This document shows positions 1-9,373 of a stretch of 64,000 bases of DNA, one piece after another; position 1 is the first letter of the stretch; every line of letters starts with the position of its first letter. Under the pieces are notes generated by a model that saw nothing but the letters and a program-made list of their open reading frames with translations, was not told the DNA's origin and did no database searches. The stretch comes from Candidatus Tisiphia endosymbiont of Beris chalybata (lineage in GTDB: Bacteria > Pseudomonadota > Alphaproteobacteria > Rickettsiales > Rickettsiaceae), in the NCBI RefSeq assembly GCF_964026555.1, contig NZ_OZ032159.1, positions 1,426,001 to 1,490,000 of the forward strand. The letters run 5' to 3'. The position numbers and the translations under genes were made by a program.

Positions 1-552
1 TCTATCGGAGATATATTTAGAGGCATGGTAAAAGCTGAGAATAATGACAGTAAATTATTACAATTTTATATGTCCCAGGGTAAATTAGTACCTTCTGAAT
101 TAGTTAATGATATAGTACATAAGTTTTTATCTCAAAAAAAATATGAGAAGGGGTATATTTTAGATGGATACCCTCGTAATTTAGCGCAAGCGAAATATTT
201 TAATATTTTAGTAAAGCAAGATATTAAAATATTGTTTTTTTCTATAGAGGATCAAACAATTATTAAAAGAATCCTTGGTAGATTTAGCTGTATAAACTGT
301 GGTCAAATCTATAATAGATTTTTTATTAAGTTAAAAGCTGATAATATTTGTGATGTTTGTGGCTCAAATCAATTTATTCATAGACAAGATGATGATGAAC
401 AAACAATTAAACAAAGAATAGAAGAATATAAAATAGAAACTAATCCATTAATGGATTATTATAAAAGTAATCAGCAGTTACATAGCATTGATGCTAACGA
501 GAATAGGGAAGATATAGAACTCGCCATAGACAAGCTATTAAAAACAGTTTGA
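1..552 (+). CDS. adk: Adenylate kinase, 5' end cut by window edge
   Basis: The frame is open from base 1 (SIGDIFR, the STGDMLR region of adenylate kinase) to the stop at 552, so the P-loop and first ~30 residues lie outside the window. The enzyme interconverts ATP+AMP and 2 ADP in the cytosol. The NMP-binding segment (SQGKLVPSELV), the DGYPR motif and the LID domain are all present. The LID has four cysteines in a C-x2-C...C-x2-C arrangement (near codons 96-120), which is the zinc-type lid. It precedes rpsM by 60 bp, the usual alphaproteobacterial position at the end of the spc/alpha ribosomal operon. The Met at 25 is internal and not the start. Confidence 0.95.
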   Translation, partial: SIGDIFRGMVKAENNDSKLLQFYMSQGKLVPSELVNDIVHKFLSQKKYEKGYILDGYPRNLAQAKYFNILVKQDIKILFFSIEDQTIIKRILGRFSCINCGQIYNRFFIKLKADNICDVCGSNQFIHRQDDDEQTIKQRIEEYKIETNPLMDYYKSNQQLHSIDANENREDIELAIDKLLKTV

Positions 553-612
553 CTTTATGGTATATTTTTATATTATCCCTTTTAGCTGTTATAGAAATTT
601 TGGAGGTTATTT

Positions 613-990
613 GTGGCAAGGATAGCAAGTGTTAATATTCCAGTACACAAAAGATTAATAATAAGTTTGACGTATATTTATGGGCTTGGTGATTCCGCTG
701 CAGGAGAAATATGTCGAAAGGCTAGAATATCCGAAAGTAAACGAGTGAAAGAATTAACCGATCAAGAGCTTATTGTTTTGCGTGGTATTATTGAAAAAGA
801 ATATAAGGTTGAAGGAGACTTACGAAGAGAAGTAAATCTTAATATTAAGAAGAAAAAGGATATTAGATGTTATCAAGGACTTAGACATATAAGGAAACTG
901 CCGGTTCGTGGTCAAAATACTCACTCTAATGCGAGGACAAGAAAAGGAAAAGCAGTGGCAATTGCTGGTAAGAAAAAAGTTACAAAGTAA
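613..990 (+). CDS. rpsM: 30S ribosomal protein S13
   Basis: A 125-residue protein of normal S13 length. It begins [14 protein letters not shown] and ends in the basic [18 protein letters not shown] tail that contacts the small-subunit head. The start codon is GTG at 613, chosen because GGAGG at 602-606 is correctly spaced and the N-terminus matches the family. It is followed 12 bp later by rpsK, as in the conserved alpha operon. Confidence 0.97.
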   Translation: MARIASVNIPVHKRLIISLTYIYGLGDSAAGEICRKARISESKRVKELTDQELIVLRGIIEKEYKVEGDLRREVNLNIKKKKDIRCYQGLRHIRKLPVRGQNTHSNARTRKGKAVAIAGKKKVTK

Positions 991-1002
991 TATGGTATAA
1001 TA

Positions 1003-1389
1003 ATGAGTCAGGTTAGCAGTAAAATCAAGAAAAAAAAGAAAAATATAACTCTTGGAGTTGTGCATATAAAGACAACTTTTAATAATACTATTGTTACTTT
1101 TACGGATGTGCAGGGGAATGCTATAGCGTTCTCTACTGCGGGTACTAATGGTTTTAAAGGGGCTAGGAAAGCTACTCCTTATGCTGCTCAAGTAACGGTA
1201 GATAAAGCATCTGAGTTAGCAAAAGAGCATGGTATGAAAACTGTCTCAATTAGAGTGCAGGGTGCTGGTGCTCAAAGAGAATCTGCTATGAGAGCAGTTT
1301 TTAGCCAAAATTTTATAGTAACATTAATTCTAGATGTTTCCCCAGTGCCGCATAATGGTGTTAGATCACCAAAAAGAAGAAGAGTATAG
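1003..1389 (+). CDS. rpsK: 30S ribosomal protein S11
   Basis: A 128-residue protein of normal S11 length. The conserved stretches [32 protein letters not shown] and the C-terminal [13 protein letters not shown] are all present. It sits on the platform of the small subunit. It lies between rpsM and rpoA in the standard alpha-operon order, so it is probably cotranscribed with them. Confidence 0.97.
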   Translation: MSQVSSKIKKKKKNITLGVVHIKTTFNNTIVTFTDVQGNAIAFSTAGTNGFKGARKATPYAAQVTVDKASELAKEHGMKTVSIRVQGAGAQRESAMRAVFSQNFIVTLILDVSPVPHNGVRSPKRRRV

Positions 1390-1407
1390 AAGTTCAATAG
1401 GTAAGAA

Positions 1408-2427
1408 ATGTTATCGTTAAATAAAAACTGGAACTCCCTAATAAAACCCTCCAAAATAGTTTATGACAACCCAGCGGGGAATAATTATATGGCAAAGGTT
1501 ATTGTCGAACCTTTAGAGAGAGGATTTGGTTTGACAGTAGGGAATGCTATGAGAAGAATTTTACTCTCATCTCTTCAAGGGGCAGCTATAACCTCAATTA
1601 AAATCCCAGGGGTTGTTCATGAATTTTCTGCTATTCCTGGGGTTAAAGAAGATTTAGTTGATGTAGTATTAAACCTTAAGTCCGTAGTGATTAAAATGCA
1701 TGCTTCAGGCAGAAGAACGGTCAGATTAAATGCTATCGGTCCTTGTATAGTAACTGCTGGTATGATCACTGCAAGTCATGATGTAGAGATACTATCGCCC
1801 GATCATATAATTTGTACTTTAGCAAAAGGTGCGCAGCTGGAGATGGAGTTAGGGTGCGAAACAGGTAAAGGATATGTCCCTGCTATAAGCAATGAAGATA
1901 GTAGTTCAGCAATAGAAGTAATACCGATAGATGCTTTATTTAGTCCAGTAAAGCAAGTAACTTATAAGATAGAGAATACTCGGGTAGGGCAAGTTACAGA
2001 TTATGATAAATTAATTATGACTGTTGAAACTGATGGTAGTATTTCTCCTGAGATGTCAATAGCGCTAGCTGCAAGAATTTTGCAAGATCAATTACAGCTA
2101 TTTATTACATTTGAAGAACAAGAAGAAGATAAACAAGATAAGCTAGAAGAATTATCATTTAATCCTGCCATGTTAAAAAAGGTTGCAGAATTAGAATTAT
2201 CTGTGAGGTCTCAAAATTGTTTGCAAAACGCTAATATAATTTATATAGGTGATTTGGTTATTAAGACAGAAGCAGAAATGCTCAAGACCCCAAACTTTGG
2301 TAGAAAGTCATTGAATGAGATTAAGGATATACTAGTAGGATTTGGATTGAAATTTGGTATGGATATATCAGGGTGGCCACCAGAAAATATACAAGAGCTA
2401 TCTAAGCGTTATGAAGATCCATATTAA
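1408..2427 (+). CDS. rpoA: RNA polymerase alpha subunit
   Basis: At 339 residues this is full length. The N-terminal assembly domain (residues ~10-235) has the family motifs [20 protein letters not shown] and [15 protein letters not shown] short acidic linker ([13 protein letters not shown]) leads to the C-terminal domain (~residues 260-325), which has [13 protein letters not shown] and [11 protein letters not shown] for DNA and activator contacts. The start is ATG 1408, preceded by a weak AGG. rplQ follows 13 bp downstream. Confidence 0.97.
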   Translation: MLSLNKNWNSLIKPSKIVYDNPAGNNYMAKVIVEPLERGFGLTVGNAMRRILLSSLQGAAITSIKIPGVVHEFSAIPGVKEDLVDVVLNLKSVVIKMHASGRRTVRLNAIGPCIVTAGMITASHDVEILSPDHIICTLAKGAQLEMELGCETGKGYVPAISNEDSSSAIEVIPIDALFSPVKQVTYKIENTRVGQVTDYDKLIMTVETDGSISPEMSIALAARILQDQLQLFITFEEQEEDKQDKLEELSFNPAMLKKVAELELSVRSQNCLQNANIIYIGDLVIKTEAEMLKTPNFGRKSLNEIKDILVGFGLKFGMDISGWPPENIQELSKRYEDPY

Positions 2428-2440
2428 TTAAGGTAGGAAC

Positions 2441-2854
2441 ATGCGGCATAAAATTAAGGGAAGAAAGCTTAACAGAACGAGTAGTCATAGAAAGGCTATG
2501 TTTGCTAATATGACTGTAGCACTTGTGATGAATGAGCAAATTAAAACCACTTTACCTAAAGCTAAAGAATTTAGACCATACATTGAAAAGTTAATTACTC
2601 AAGCCAAGAAATCGGATTTAGTGGCTAGAAGGGGATTACTTTCTAAAATCAAAGATAAAGTTGCCACTGAAAAGCTGTTAACTGTTTTAGGGAAGAGATA
2701 TAATGAGCGTCCTGGAGGTTATACTAGAATAATAAAAGCAGGTTTCCGTTATGGTGATATGGCTCCCCTAGCGTATATTGAATTAGTTGATAGGGATATA
2801 AATAGTAAAGGTTGTATGAATCCAAAAATTACTGATACAAAACATGAAGAATAA
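2441..2854 (+). CDS. rplQ: 50S ribosomal protein L17
   Basis: A 137-residue protein with the L17 signature: [20 protein letters not shown] at the N-terminus, then the [23 protein letters not shown] and [11 protein letters not shown] segments. AAGGTAGG lies just before the ATG. It is the last gene of the alpha operon in most bacteria; here rpsT follows after 30 bp. Confidence 0.96.
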   Translation: MRHKIKGRKLNRTSSHRKAMFANMTVALVMNEQIKTTLPKAKEFRPYIEKLITQAKKSDLVARRGLLSKIKDKVATEKLLTVLGKRYNERPGGYTRIIKAGFRYGDMAPLAYIELVDRDINSKGCMNPKITDTKHEE

Positions 2855-2884
2855 AATTAATGCGTTTATAGGATAATAAGTGAT

Positions 2885-3151
2885 ATGGCTAATCATTCAG
2901 CGGCAAAAAAGGCAATTAGGCAAACAATAAAAAAGACTCTAATTAATAAAAGTAGAGCGAGTAAAATTAAAACATATATTAAGAAAGTGTTGCAAGAAAT
3001 TAGCAAAGGTTCTGACAAAACTGCCAAAGCTGCTTTAATAGTTGCTCAATCCGAGATAATGAAAGGAGTAACAAAAAATATTGTTAAATTAAATACTGCT
3101 TCACGCACTATCAGCAGGCTATCTCAAAAGATAAAAAATATGGTAGGATAG
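2885..3151 (+). CDS. rpsT: 30S ribosomal protein S20
   Basis: An 88-residue, lysine-rich helical protein that starts [13 protein letters not shown] and ends [19 protein letters not shown], both typical of S20, which binds the 5' domain of 16S rRNA. It follows rplQ closely on the same strand and may be read through from that operon. A recognisable GC-rich hairpin plus T-run terminator was not found just downstream. Confidence 0.95.
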   Translation: MANHSAAKKAIRQTIKKTLINKSRASKIKTYIKKVLQEISKGSDKTAKAALIVAQSEIMKGVTKNIVKLNTASRTISRLSQKIKNMVG

Positions 3152-3495
3152 AATATAGACCTAATTATTTGCCATATTATCCTGATTTATTACATCATAG
3201 CCAATGAAGCGGAATTTTGCCAAAAAACCGCAGGTTAAGAGTAATAATATCAGTGGCCTTTTGACTGCGCATTAACTGTTTTAGGCAATAATCCTCTTTT
3301 AAAGCTAGTTATTTGAGTTCGAAATTATAGATATAGCATAGACTATTAAGGTGCGTACAGAGTATTTATCCTCAAGCATACATGATTACTATGCTTCCTG
3401 CATACTATCGTGTATGTATCATCATGATCTAAGCTATTGCAACTATTAAGTTCAAGGCTCTATCTTTTTAAGTGTATAAATTTTGAAATAAACCC
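3152..3495. other. Gene-free stretch downstream of rpsT
   Basis: No credible coding frame is visible on either strand. It contains one palindromic repeat (P7, 3332-3416), described separately. The remainder is AT-rich with no clear terminator or promoter that I can support. Confidence 0.5.
3332..3416 (+). repeat. Palindromic element P7, copy 1
   Basis: The sequence running from TATAGCATAGACTATTAAGG to CATACTATCGTGTATG matches, in reverse orientation, the element at 25727-25815 (shared blocks: ATAGCATAG, ATTAAGGTG, CAGAGTA, CAAGCAT, CATACTATCGTGTAT). Two copies in opposite orientations, both in intergenic DNA, make it a dispersed repeat. Confidence 0.65.
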
Positions 3496-3597
3496 TTAAA
3501 TCTTACCTTTAAATTTTATCAAAAAATGGGCCAAGGCTCCTCCCAATTTTGGATAGGAATAGTCCATTTTCGCGTAATGTAATCTATTGTCAGGTAT
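3496..3597 (-). pseudogene. 3' remnant of an unidentified gene cut by an IS5-type element
   Basis: On the minus strand the end of the IS5-type element at 3598 runs straight into an open frame of 33 codons reading IPDNRLHYAKMDYSYPKLG... and ending at a stop at 3496. The composition looks like real coding sequence and the frame stops naturally, so this is probably the C-terminus of a host gene whose 5' part is lost. I do not recognise the family. Confidence 0.35.
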
Positions 3598-3846
3598 GGC
3601 ACTGTTAACAAAATAAGTTATAAGCTTTAATAAGAGCAAGAGCGATAAAGCTGAGGAAGGTGCAGTCAAGTTTATCAAATCGCATAGCAATTCGTTTGTT
3701 TTCTTTAAGCCTACCAAAAAGTCTTTCAATAATATGTCGTTTTCGATAAAGTGTAGTATCGTAAAAATCTTTTGGGGTTAAGTTAGAATCATTAGGTAAA
3801 TACACACCTTTTAAGGGTATAACTGGGATAGCATTTTTCGATTTAA
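3598..3846 (-). pseudogene. IS5-family transposase, C-terminal fragment
   Basis: The minus-strand frame (stop at 3605) encodes about 80 residues ending in YRKRHIIERLFGRLKENKRI and RFDKLDCTFLSFIALALIK. This is the IS5/DUF4096-type C-terminus with the catalytic glutamate (the E of HIIERLF). The element end GGCACTGTTAACAAAAT at 3598 is repeated in inverted form at 20644-20660, where the opposite end of a related IS5 copy is found. The fragment is cut at 3847 by a P1 palindromic element, and no 5' half is present here. Confidence 0.75.
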
Positions 3847-3992
3847 TAGACCTCTTGCATAACCTAATCTAATTGGTAATTTTGTCGTCGAAACTCCTCT
3901 CTGTTCCTCACGTACGTCTATGTACGCTGCGGTACTCGACTTCGTTTCTCCTAAAAATTCTTCAATTATCTTTAGGTTATGCAAGAGGTCTA
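3847..3992 (+). repeat. Palindromic element P1, copy 1 (146 bp)
   Basis: The outer arms TAGACCTCTTGCATAACC and GGTTATGCAAGAGGTCTA are perfect inverted repeats. The centre holds CTCACGTACGTCTATGTACGCTGCGG. Four other near-identical 146-bp copies are at 4630, 20213, 25402 and 42788. Here the left flank is IS5 debris and the right flank is the C-terminal half of an IS4-type transposase, so this copy lies at a rearrangement junction. Confidence 0.93.
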
Positions 3993-4515
3993 ATATTTAA
4001 TGATCTCAAAGCCTTAAAATATAAGGTTTGTGCTGGAATATTGTGGGATAGAAAAGTCAATTTTGCTGCATATAGAAATGATAAAAATGAACTGATGGTT
4101 TTGGTGTCATCAATTGAGGTCGAAGTTGATATTTTCGCTTTATATAGGTACCGCTGGTCCATCGAACGGTTGTTTAAGCATCTCAAAAGCGGAGGCTTTG
4201 ATATTGAAAAAAGTCACTTAGTAAATTTGGATAGATTCAAAAAATTATTGGTGGTAACTGCTATTGCTTCAGCTTTAATAGTTAAGAATGGCTTAATACA
4301 AAATTCACTAAACCCAATCCGTATAAAACTCCAAAAAACCACTGAAAAACAATTATTTTCATTATTTACTTACGGGTTTGATCATATTAAAAATATCTTT
4401 TATCAATCTATCATTAATAGCTGTAACTCAACTAATACGCACCTTATTAATACCTCCAAAAATAGAACTTCTTACTACTTACTCTGCCTCCCTACAAAAA
4501 TCGTAGGGTACTATG
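3993..4515 (+). pseudogene. IS4-type transposase (IS4-A), C-terminal half
   Basis: After the P1 element, the plus strand encodes NDLKALKYKVCAGILW... and then the IS4-family YREK signature in YRYRWSIERLFKHLK, which carries the catalytic Glu and Lys. The element's terminal repeat AAATCGTAGGGTACTATG lies at 4498-4515. The N-terminal half, with the first two catalytic aspartates, is found on the opposite strand at 4776-5367. The first ~110 bp after P1 (3993-~4106) are duplicated in inverted form at 4516-4629. The reading frame runs past the natural end into flanking DNA. Not functional. Confidence 0.8.
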
Positions 4516-5448
4516 CACCAAAACCATCAGTTCATTTTTATCATTTCTATATGCAGCAAAATTGACTTTTCTATCCCACAATATTCCAGCACAAACCTTA
4601 TATTTTAAGGCTTTGAGATCATTAAATATTAGACCTCTTGCATAACCTAAAGATAATTGAAGAATTTTTAGGAGAAACGAAGTCGAGTACCGCAGCGTAC
4701 ATAGACGTACGTGAGGAACAGAGAGGAGTTTCGACGACAAAATTACCAATTAGATTAGGTTATGCAAGAGGTCTATTTTTCCAATCGTTAAAGTTTTTAA
4801 ACCTTTCTCAAGACGAATTTGGTGATCCGTTTTTAGGGGAATAGCAAATCTTATATGATTATCTATTAAGAAATTTAACCATTCTTTATTCATAAATTCT
4901 CGATCAGCAAGTAAATATTTTATTTTTTCAACCCCAAAATTGTCAATAAACTTCTGCAAAAATTCTTCCATAAATTCTTTAGAACAAGCTCCACCATGCG
5001 ATAAAGAATGCCAATATATTGGCACTGATATCTTACCAATTATAATTACTAAAAACAAAATATTAATATCTGTTTTACCAAATTTCCAATTTGTTCGATC
5101 CATTGCTACAACATAATTTCCTACACCGAACAAGCTTAACAGTAATGATGCAACCTTCATATAATCAAAAGTAAATTCTTTTAACAATCGATAAATCCTA
5201 TGGATTTTTGACGATGCTTTAGCATCACCTGAAATACCAAGCGCTAAACCCTTTGGGTCGATAGAACCTCCAGTTATTAAACTGATTATCATCCCAGACA
5301 AACATTTTAATCTTGATTTATTTCCGTCTATATATAAAATCAATTCTTGAAGTAGTATTTGGTGCATAGTTTCTCAAAAAATATCAACCTTATACTACTT
5401 CTTCCCTCCCTAAATCAACCCTCCAACCCAAAATCGTAGGGTACTATG
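4516..5448 (-). pseudogene. IS4-type transposase (IS4-A), N-terminal half, interrupted by P1
   Basis: The minus strand from Met at 5367 encodes an IS4-type N-terminus with the catalytic Asp motifs AMDRTNWKFGK and LADREFM. The frame meets the P1 element at 4630-4775, where it hits a stop. Beyond P1 the strand continues for ~114 bp of IS4-A sequence and is then cut at the terminal repeat at 4498-4515. The other IS end, AAATCGTAGGGTACTATG, is at 5431-5448. Together with the C-terminal half at 3993-4515 this looks like one element inverted and partly duplicated around P1. The right end abuts the split serine recombinase gene. Confidence 0.8.
4630..4775 (-). repeat. Palindromic element P1, copy 2 (146 bp)
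   Basis: This is a full-length P1 with both 20-bp arms (TAGACCTCTTGCATAACC and its complement), in inverted orientation relative to the copy at 3847. It interrupts the IS4-A transposase frame. The two P1 copies plus ~110 bp of adjacent IS4-A sequence form a ~260-bp inverted repeat around the IS end at 4498-4515. Confidence 0.93.
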
Positions 5449-5508
5449 GTATCAACGCAACAACAAGATTTAGATTCTCAAAGACATCGTCTTACTAAAG
5501 CCGGTGCT
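5449..5508 (+). pseudogene. Serine recombinase (resolvase/invertase), 5' fragment
   Basis: Twenty codons read VSTQQQDLDSQRHRLTKAGA, the start of a Tn3-type resolvase (family consensus GYARVST-Q--L--Q---L--AG), and include the catalytic serine of the V-S-T motif. The first codons are replaced by the end of IS4-A (5448). The frame continues exactly after the 9-bp target duplication GCCGGTGCT at 15531-15539, as IKIFEDVISGK. The gene is therefore split by the 10-kb insertion 5509-15530. Confidence 0.85.
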
Positions 5509-5607
5509 CTCAGTACATGACATAAAGGTTAACAAGGAAAAAAACAGTGGATAACGCATGATTAAAGTCCTATAACTTAAGTTGTCTAAGACTTAAGGAG
5601 AAGGAGA

Positions 5608-5759
5608 ATGACTTCAGCGTTATCACAACTATTAGGAAACTATTTTTTTAAGAGTTTTGCAAGTATAAAATTAATCGAGCAGATAATAACAGGATTGTTC
5701 TATGTCAGAGATGTCAATCTTACTCAACTAGCTTTGGTAGTTCAAGGAGCTGGCAATGA
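5608..5759 (+). pseudogene. IS4-B transposase, N-terminal part
   Basis: Starting at ATG 5608 behind an AAGGAGAAGGAG ribosome-binding sequence, 50 codons read MTSALSQLLGNYFFKSFAS... to ...LVVQGAGND. The frame then enters the left end of the ISAs1-type element. It resumes after the 10-bp direct repeat CTGGCAATGA at 14549-14558 as NSRYRKLQRFFSGF. Joined, the two parts would give one IS4-family transposase of about 367 residues. Confidence 0.85.
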
Positions 5760-5835
5760 CAGGGCTGCCTCATATAAAAAATTATATAAGTAATATTGAA
5801 TAAAAATTATTATAGTAGTGGTTACAAATAAGTGA

Positions 5836-6577
5836 GTGGTAACCATGAGAGAAGAAGAATTACGAGAAAGTTTTGAAGACTTTATTAATGGAATAAATGA
5901 TCATAGAGTTGATAGGAATAAGCTTCATAGTGTGGAGGAGATTTTATTTTTGACTTTAACTGCAATTATTTGTGGAGCAGAAGGTTGGCGAGATATTGAA
6001 CGATTTGGCAGGTTAAAATTAGAATTTTTACGTACGGTGTTTCCATATGCTAATGGAATTCCTTCTGACGATACGTTACGACGTTTTTTTCGAGTACTTG
6101 ATCCTAAAACATTCAGCACATGCTTTACCGTTTGGGCAAGTAGCTTAAAACTTCCAAGTAGCACACATATAGCTATAGATGGGAAAGTGTCTCGTCATAC
6201 ATTCGATGGTGATAAGAATCCATTACATATGGTATCAGCTTTTGCTAGTGAATGTCGAACAGTGTTAGCACAAGAGAAAGTATCTGATAAAAGTAATGAA
6301 ATTACAGCAATACCTAAATTACTTGGTATTCTAGACATAAAAGGAGCTATTGTTACCATTGATGCTATGGGCTGTCAAAGAGAGATTGCCCAAGCAATTA
6401 TCGATAAAGAAGCAGATTACATACTATCATTAAAAGGTAATCAAGGAAATTTACACCAAGATATTAAGTTAGTATTTGCAGATAAAGAGTTGCTGAATGA
6501 ATTGTCAGTTGATATCAATCAAACAACTGACGGAAGTGAGCATGGACGTATTGAAGAACGGATTTATCGAGCTGTTA
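5836..6577 (+). pseudogene. ISAs1-family transposase copy A, N-terminal part
   Basis: From the start near 5836 (MREEELRESFEDF), the frame has the ISAs1 hallmarks AIDGKVSRHTFDG (first catalytic Asp) and ITIDAMGC-type motif VTIDAMGCQREIAQ (second Asp). It is interrupted at 6578, inside IEERIYRAV, by an IS630-type element and resumes at 7684 with TMPQELQEQHNWPE. Copy B at 13354-14472 shows the uninterrupted sequence RIYRAVTMPQEL. Confidence 0.88.
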
Positions 6578-6676
6578 TACCATTTCCCCATTATAAGCAG
6601 AGATATTAGATTGATAGAATGAGTAATTTATGATATAAAGCTAGGTAATAATGAAATAATAGGAAGTAACAAGGAA

Positions 6677-7168
6677 ATGCCTAAAGTATCAAAAATGATA
6701 AATGACGAATTAGTATTAAAAGCAAGGGAAGCTTTGAATAACGGAGGGAAGAATGGTGTTGTAGTAACAAGATTAAAAGCCATACTAGCATCGAGTAAGC
6801 ATGGTATTAAGAAAGTAGCGGAAGTTTATGATATCAACAGATCTTCGCTACATAGATGGGTTGCTCTATTTCGAGATCAAGGCATTGATGGTCTCAAGAA
6901 CATAGCAAAGCCTTCTAGATCAAAATTAAATACTGCTCAAAAAGATGAGATTAAAACTTTGATAAAGAGAGACAGTAGTATTACGATTAAGAAATTAAAG
7001 ATAGTGATAAAAGAAAAATTTGATATAGATATAGAAAAATCTAGTATACATAGAATGCTAGGGGCACTTGGGTTTAGGCATATTACTGGTAGAAAGAGGC
7101 ATTACAAAGCTGACACATCTTCTCAAGAAGAATTCAAAAAAAAATCTACAACAAGTACACCAAGATAA
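6677..7168 (+). CDS. IS630-A transposase, orfA (helix-turn-helix part)
   Basis: This 163-residue product carries the N-terminal helix-turn-helix region (KKVAEVYDINRSSLHRWV) and the winged part (SSIHRMLGALGFRH). In IS630 elements this domain binds the terminal repeats. Near the end, ...QEEFKKKS is encoded over a run of nine A residues at ~7136-7144. A +1 (or -2) shift there joins it to the catalytic frame. The other IS630 element in this window has the same run and the same shift, which suggests programmed frameshifting rather than decay. Confidence 0.85.
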   Translation: MPKVSKMINDELVLKAREALNNGGKNGVVVTRLKAILASSKHGIKKVAEVYDINRSSLHRWVALFRDQGIDGLKNIAKPSRSKLNTAQKDEIKTLIKRDSSITIKKLKIVIKEKFDIDIEKSSIHRMLGALGFRHITGRKRHYKADTSSQEEFKKKSTTSTPR

Positions 7169-7670
7169 TCCTATGGTACCTATTTATTTTTTTGATGAGA
7201 CTAGGTTTGGGACCAATACAAAACATGGTTTAGGATGGTTTGAAAAAGGCAGTAGGACTCCAGTTCCTACAAAGCTGGGATTTAAATCATTTTATCTTTA
7301 TTCTGCTACAAATCATAGAGATGGAGACTCTTTTAGTTTAATTATTCCGAATGTTGATAAGGCCTGTATGCAAGTTTTTCTTAATGAATTTGCGAAACAT
7401 ATAACTACAAAAGTTATACTAGTGATGGATGGAGCTGGATGGCATAAAGGTCTTACAATACCAGCTAATATTGAGATTATGTACTTACCACCATATAGTC
7501 CAGAGTTAAATCCTGTAGAGAGGTTGTGGCAACATTTAAAAGATTCGGTATTAAAAAATAAAGTTTACGATTGTTTAACTAAACTTGAAGATGCTGTAAT
7601 TGAATTTATTCAATCTATTTCAATAGAAACTATAAAATCTATATGTAATTGTTCATATATCTATTTATAA
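7141..7670 (+). CDS. IS630-A transposase, orfB (DDE catalytic part)
   Basis: In the +1 frame relative to orfA, the product reads IYFFDETRFG (first catalytic Asp), VILVMDGAGWHKG (second Asp), and YLPPYSPELNPVERLW with the third catalytic acid, the IS630 DDE core. It probably has no separate start of its own: the frame is entered by slippage on the A9 run of orfA. It ends at 7670, 13 bp before the terminal repeat. Confidence 0.85.
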
Positions 7671-7683
7671 TAGGGAAATGGTA

Positions 7684-8089
7684 TTACTATGCCACAAGAA
7701 TTACAGGAGCAACATAATTGGCCGGAGCTTAAGACAATTATAGAGGTTATAAGTAAACGAGAAATAAAAGGAGTTTTATCTGAAGAAACAAGATATTACA
7801 TTAGCTCTTTAGAGCAAGAAGCAGTAAAAATCGGTATGGCAATCCGATCTCATTGGGCTATTGAGAATAGTGTGCACTGGATTTTGGATGTTAGTTTTAG
7901 AGATGATGATTCACGTATTAGAAAAGGTAATGCTCCTCAAAATATAGCTATTATTAAACACATGGCATTGAATGTATTACAGAAGGCTAAGCAAAAAAGG
8001 GATTCTATCAAGCAGCTTAGAAAAGCAGCTGGTTGGGATAATAATCAACTACTCACTATCTTACAGTATATTTAAGTGCGGCAGCCCTG
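7684..8089 (+). pseudogene. ISAs1-family transposase copy A, C-terminal part and right end
   Basis: It continues the frame broken at 6577 and includes YISSLEQEAVKIGMAIRSHW and the ISAs1 C-terminal motif HWAIENSVHWILDVSFRDDD, which has the third catalytic acid. It ends LLTILQYI with a stop at 8075. The inverted terminal repeat GGCAGCCCTG is at 8080-8089. Immediately beyond it a different frame (TraG-like) begins, so this end lies in or next to a traG-like gene. Confidence 0.85.
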
Positions 8090-9349
8090 CAGTTTATTAC
8101 TGAATCTGTTGACTCGCTGGTAACTAATTTTCGTTCCTCTCAGCTTTGGTCAGATAGTCTTCAAAGCCAGTTTATGACTGCGCAAAGTAAAATGGGGTCA
8201 TTAACTAATAGATCGAGTGAACTTAATTCTCAAGAACAAAGACAATCCGAGAGTCTGACCTTAAAATGGGCCCAAAGTGATTCAATGATTAAAGGTTTTT
8301 CATTTAGTGAAAATCAAGCGATCAAAGAATCTATTTTACAAGGGCAATCTCTTAACGAAAATTACGGTAGTAGTGAAAGAAAAGAAACCTCTACTAGTAC
8401 TAATGCAAGTTTAGGGTTAAATTTAGGAGTTGTTAATGCAGGTGGAGGAGTAGGTGCTAATAATAGTAAAACTGAAGCCTATGATACATCAGCAAGCAAA
8501 CAAAAAGCCTATAATGATGCTTTAGAAAAAGTAAAATCAGCTCAAAGAGATAATCGGATTAGTACTAGCAATGATGAAGTTAGATCATTAGGCCAAGATT
8601 TAATTAGTACCTGGAATGAACAACAATCAGTTAGTAGAGAAATAGCTAAAACAACGCAAACAATGCAACAATTATCCAACCAAAGAAACTATGTTGAGAG
8701 TAACTCCGCTACTATTGACCGCAACATGAATGAACCAGTTTTACAAGCAATTATTGCTCGAAATATCCCAGGAGTAACCAGCAAGGAACAAGCAGCTAGA
8801 TGGGCAAGCCACCACAGTCATGAAGCTATGAACATAGCACAAGAAGTAGTTGGTATAAATAAACCATTACCCCAAAGTAATTGGAACGATAGTCACCCTC
8901 AAGTTAAAGATCTACAGTCAATTGATTCTATCATTAACAATACACCAATGACAACACAAGAGGACCTGAAAACCAACTATCTAGAATCAAATAATAGATT
9001 ACAAGAGCAAGCTACTGTGACAGATAGCACAGGTGCATCAAAAGCATTAGCCGAATCAGTAAAATCTGATTTAAATAAAGGCAAAAAATTGTATAGTCAA
9101 AATGTAGATGAAATACTTGACAATCAATTGTCCAGCTCAGAAAGAGAGAAAGCAGTAGATCTTGAAATTACGACTGTTGATATCAAGGATGATAGTAACA
9201 AATTAAAAGAGCAATTTGATCAAACCAGCAATTCAACAATTGTTAGAACTGCGGGACGAGTAGTGGATAATATGAGGTTAAATACAGATGCTATCAAAAA
9301 GCAAAATATTACTTTGCCTTTAAGCAATAACAAGGATAATAAAAATTAA
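8090..9349 (+). pseudogene. TraG-like conjugation protein, C-terminal fragment
   Basis: The frame is open from the ISAs1 end (QFITESVDSLVTNFRSSQLW) to the stop at 9349. The first Met is at 8174 but the frame clearly comes from further upstream. The product is polar, rich in Ser, Gln and Asn, with a Gly-rich patch (LGLNLGVVNAGGGVGA) and coiled-coil stretches. I identify it as the C-terminal region of F-type TraG as carried by the Rickettsiales amplified genetic element (RAGE), from overall composition and the TPR gene that follows. This is family-level pattern recognition, not a motif match. The N-terminal membrane part is missing. Confidence 0.5.
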
Positions 9350-9373
9350 TATTTTAAAAATAAAAAGTAATTT

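Larger units (their letters stand above)
6578..7683 (+). mobile_element. IS630-family element IS630-A
   Basis: The terminal inverted repeats TACCATTTCCC (6578) and GGGAAATGGTA (ending 7683) flank two overlapping frames encoding an IS630 (Tc1/mariner-like) transposase. The three bases TTA are duplicated on both sides (6575-6577 and 7684-7686), consistent with the family's TA target. The empty site is visible in ISAs1 copy B. Confidence 0.9.

Noticed and set aside
3152-3330. Possible tRNA or small RNA after rpsT
   Set aside because: No cloverleaf, no TTCGA/TTCAA arm in the right place and no clear promoter or terminator.
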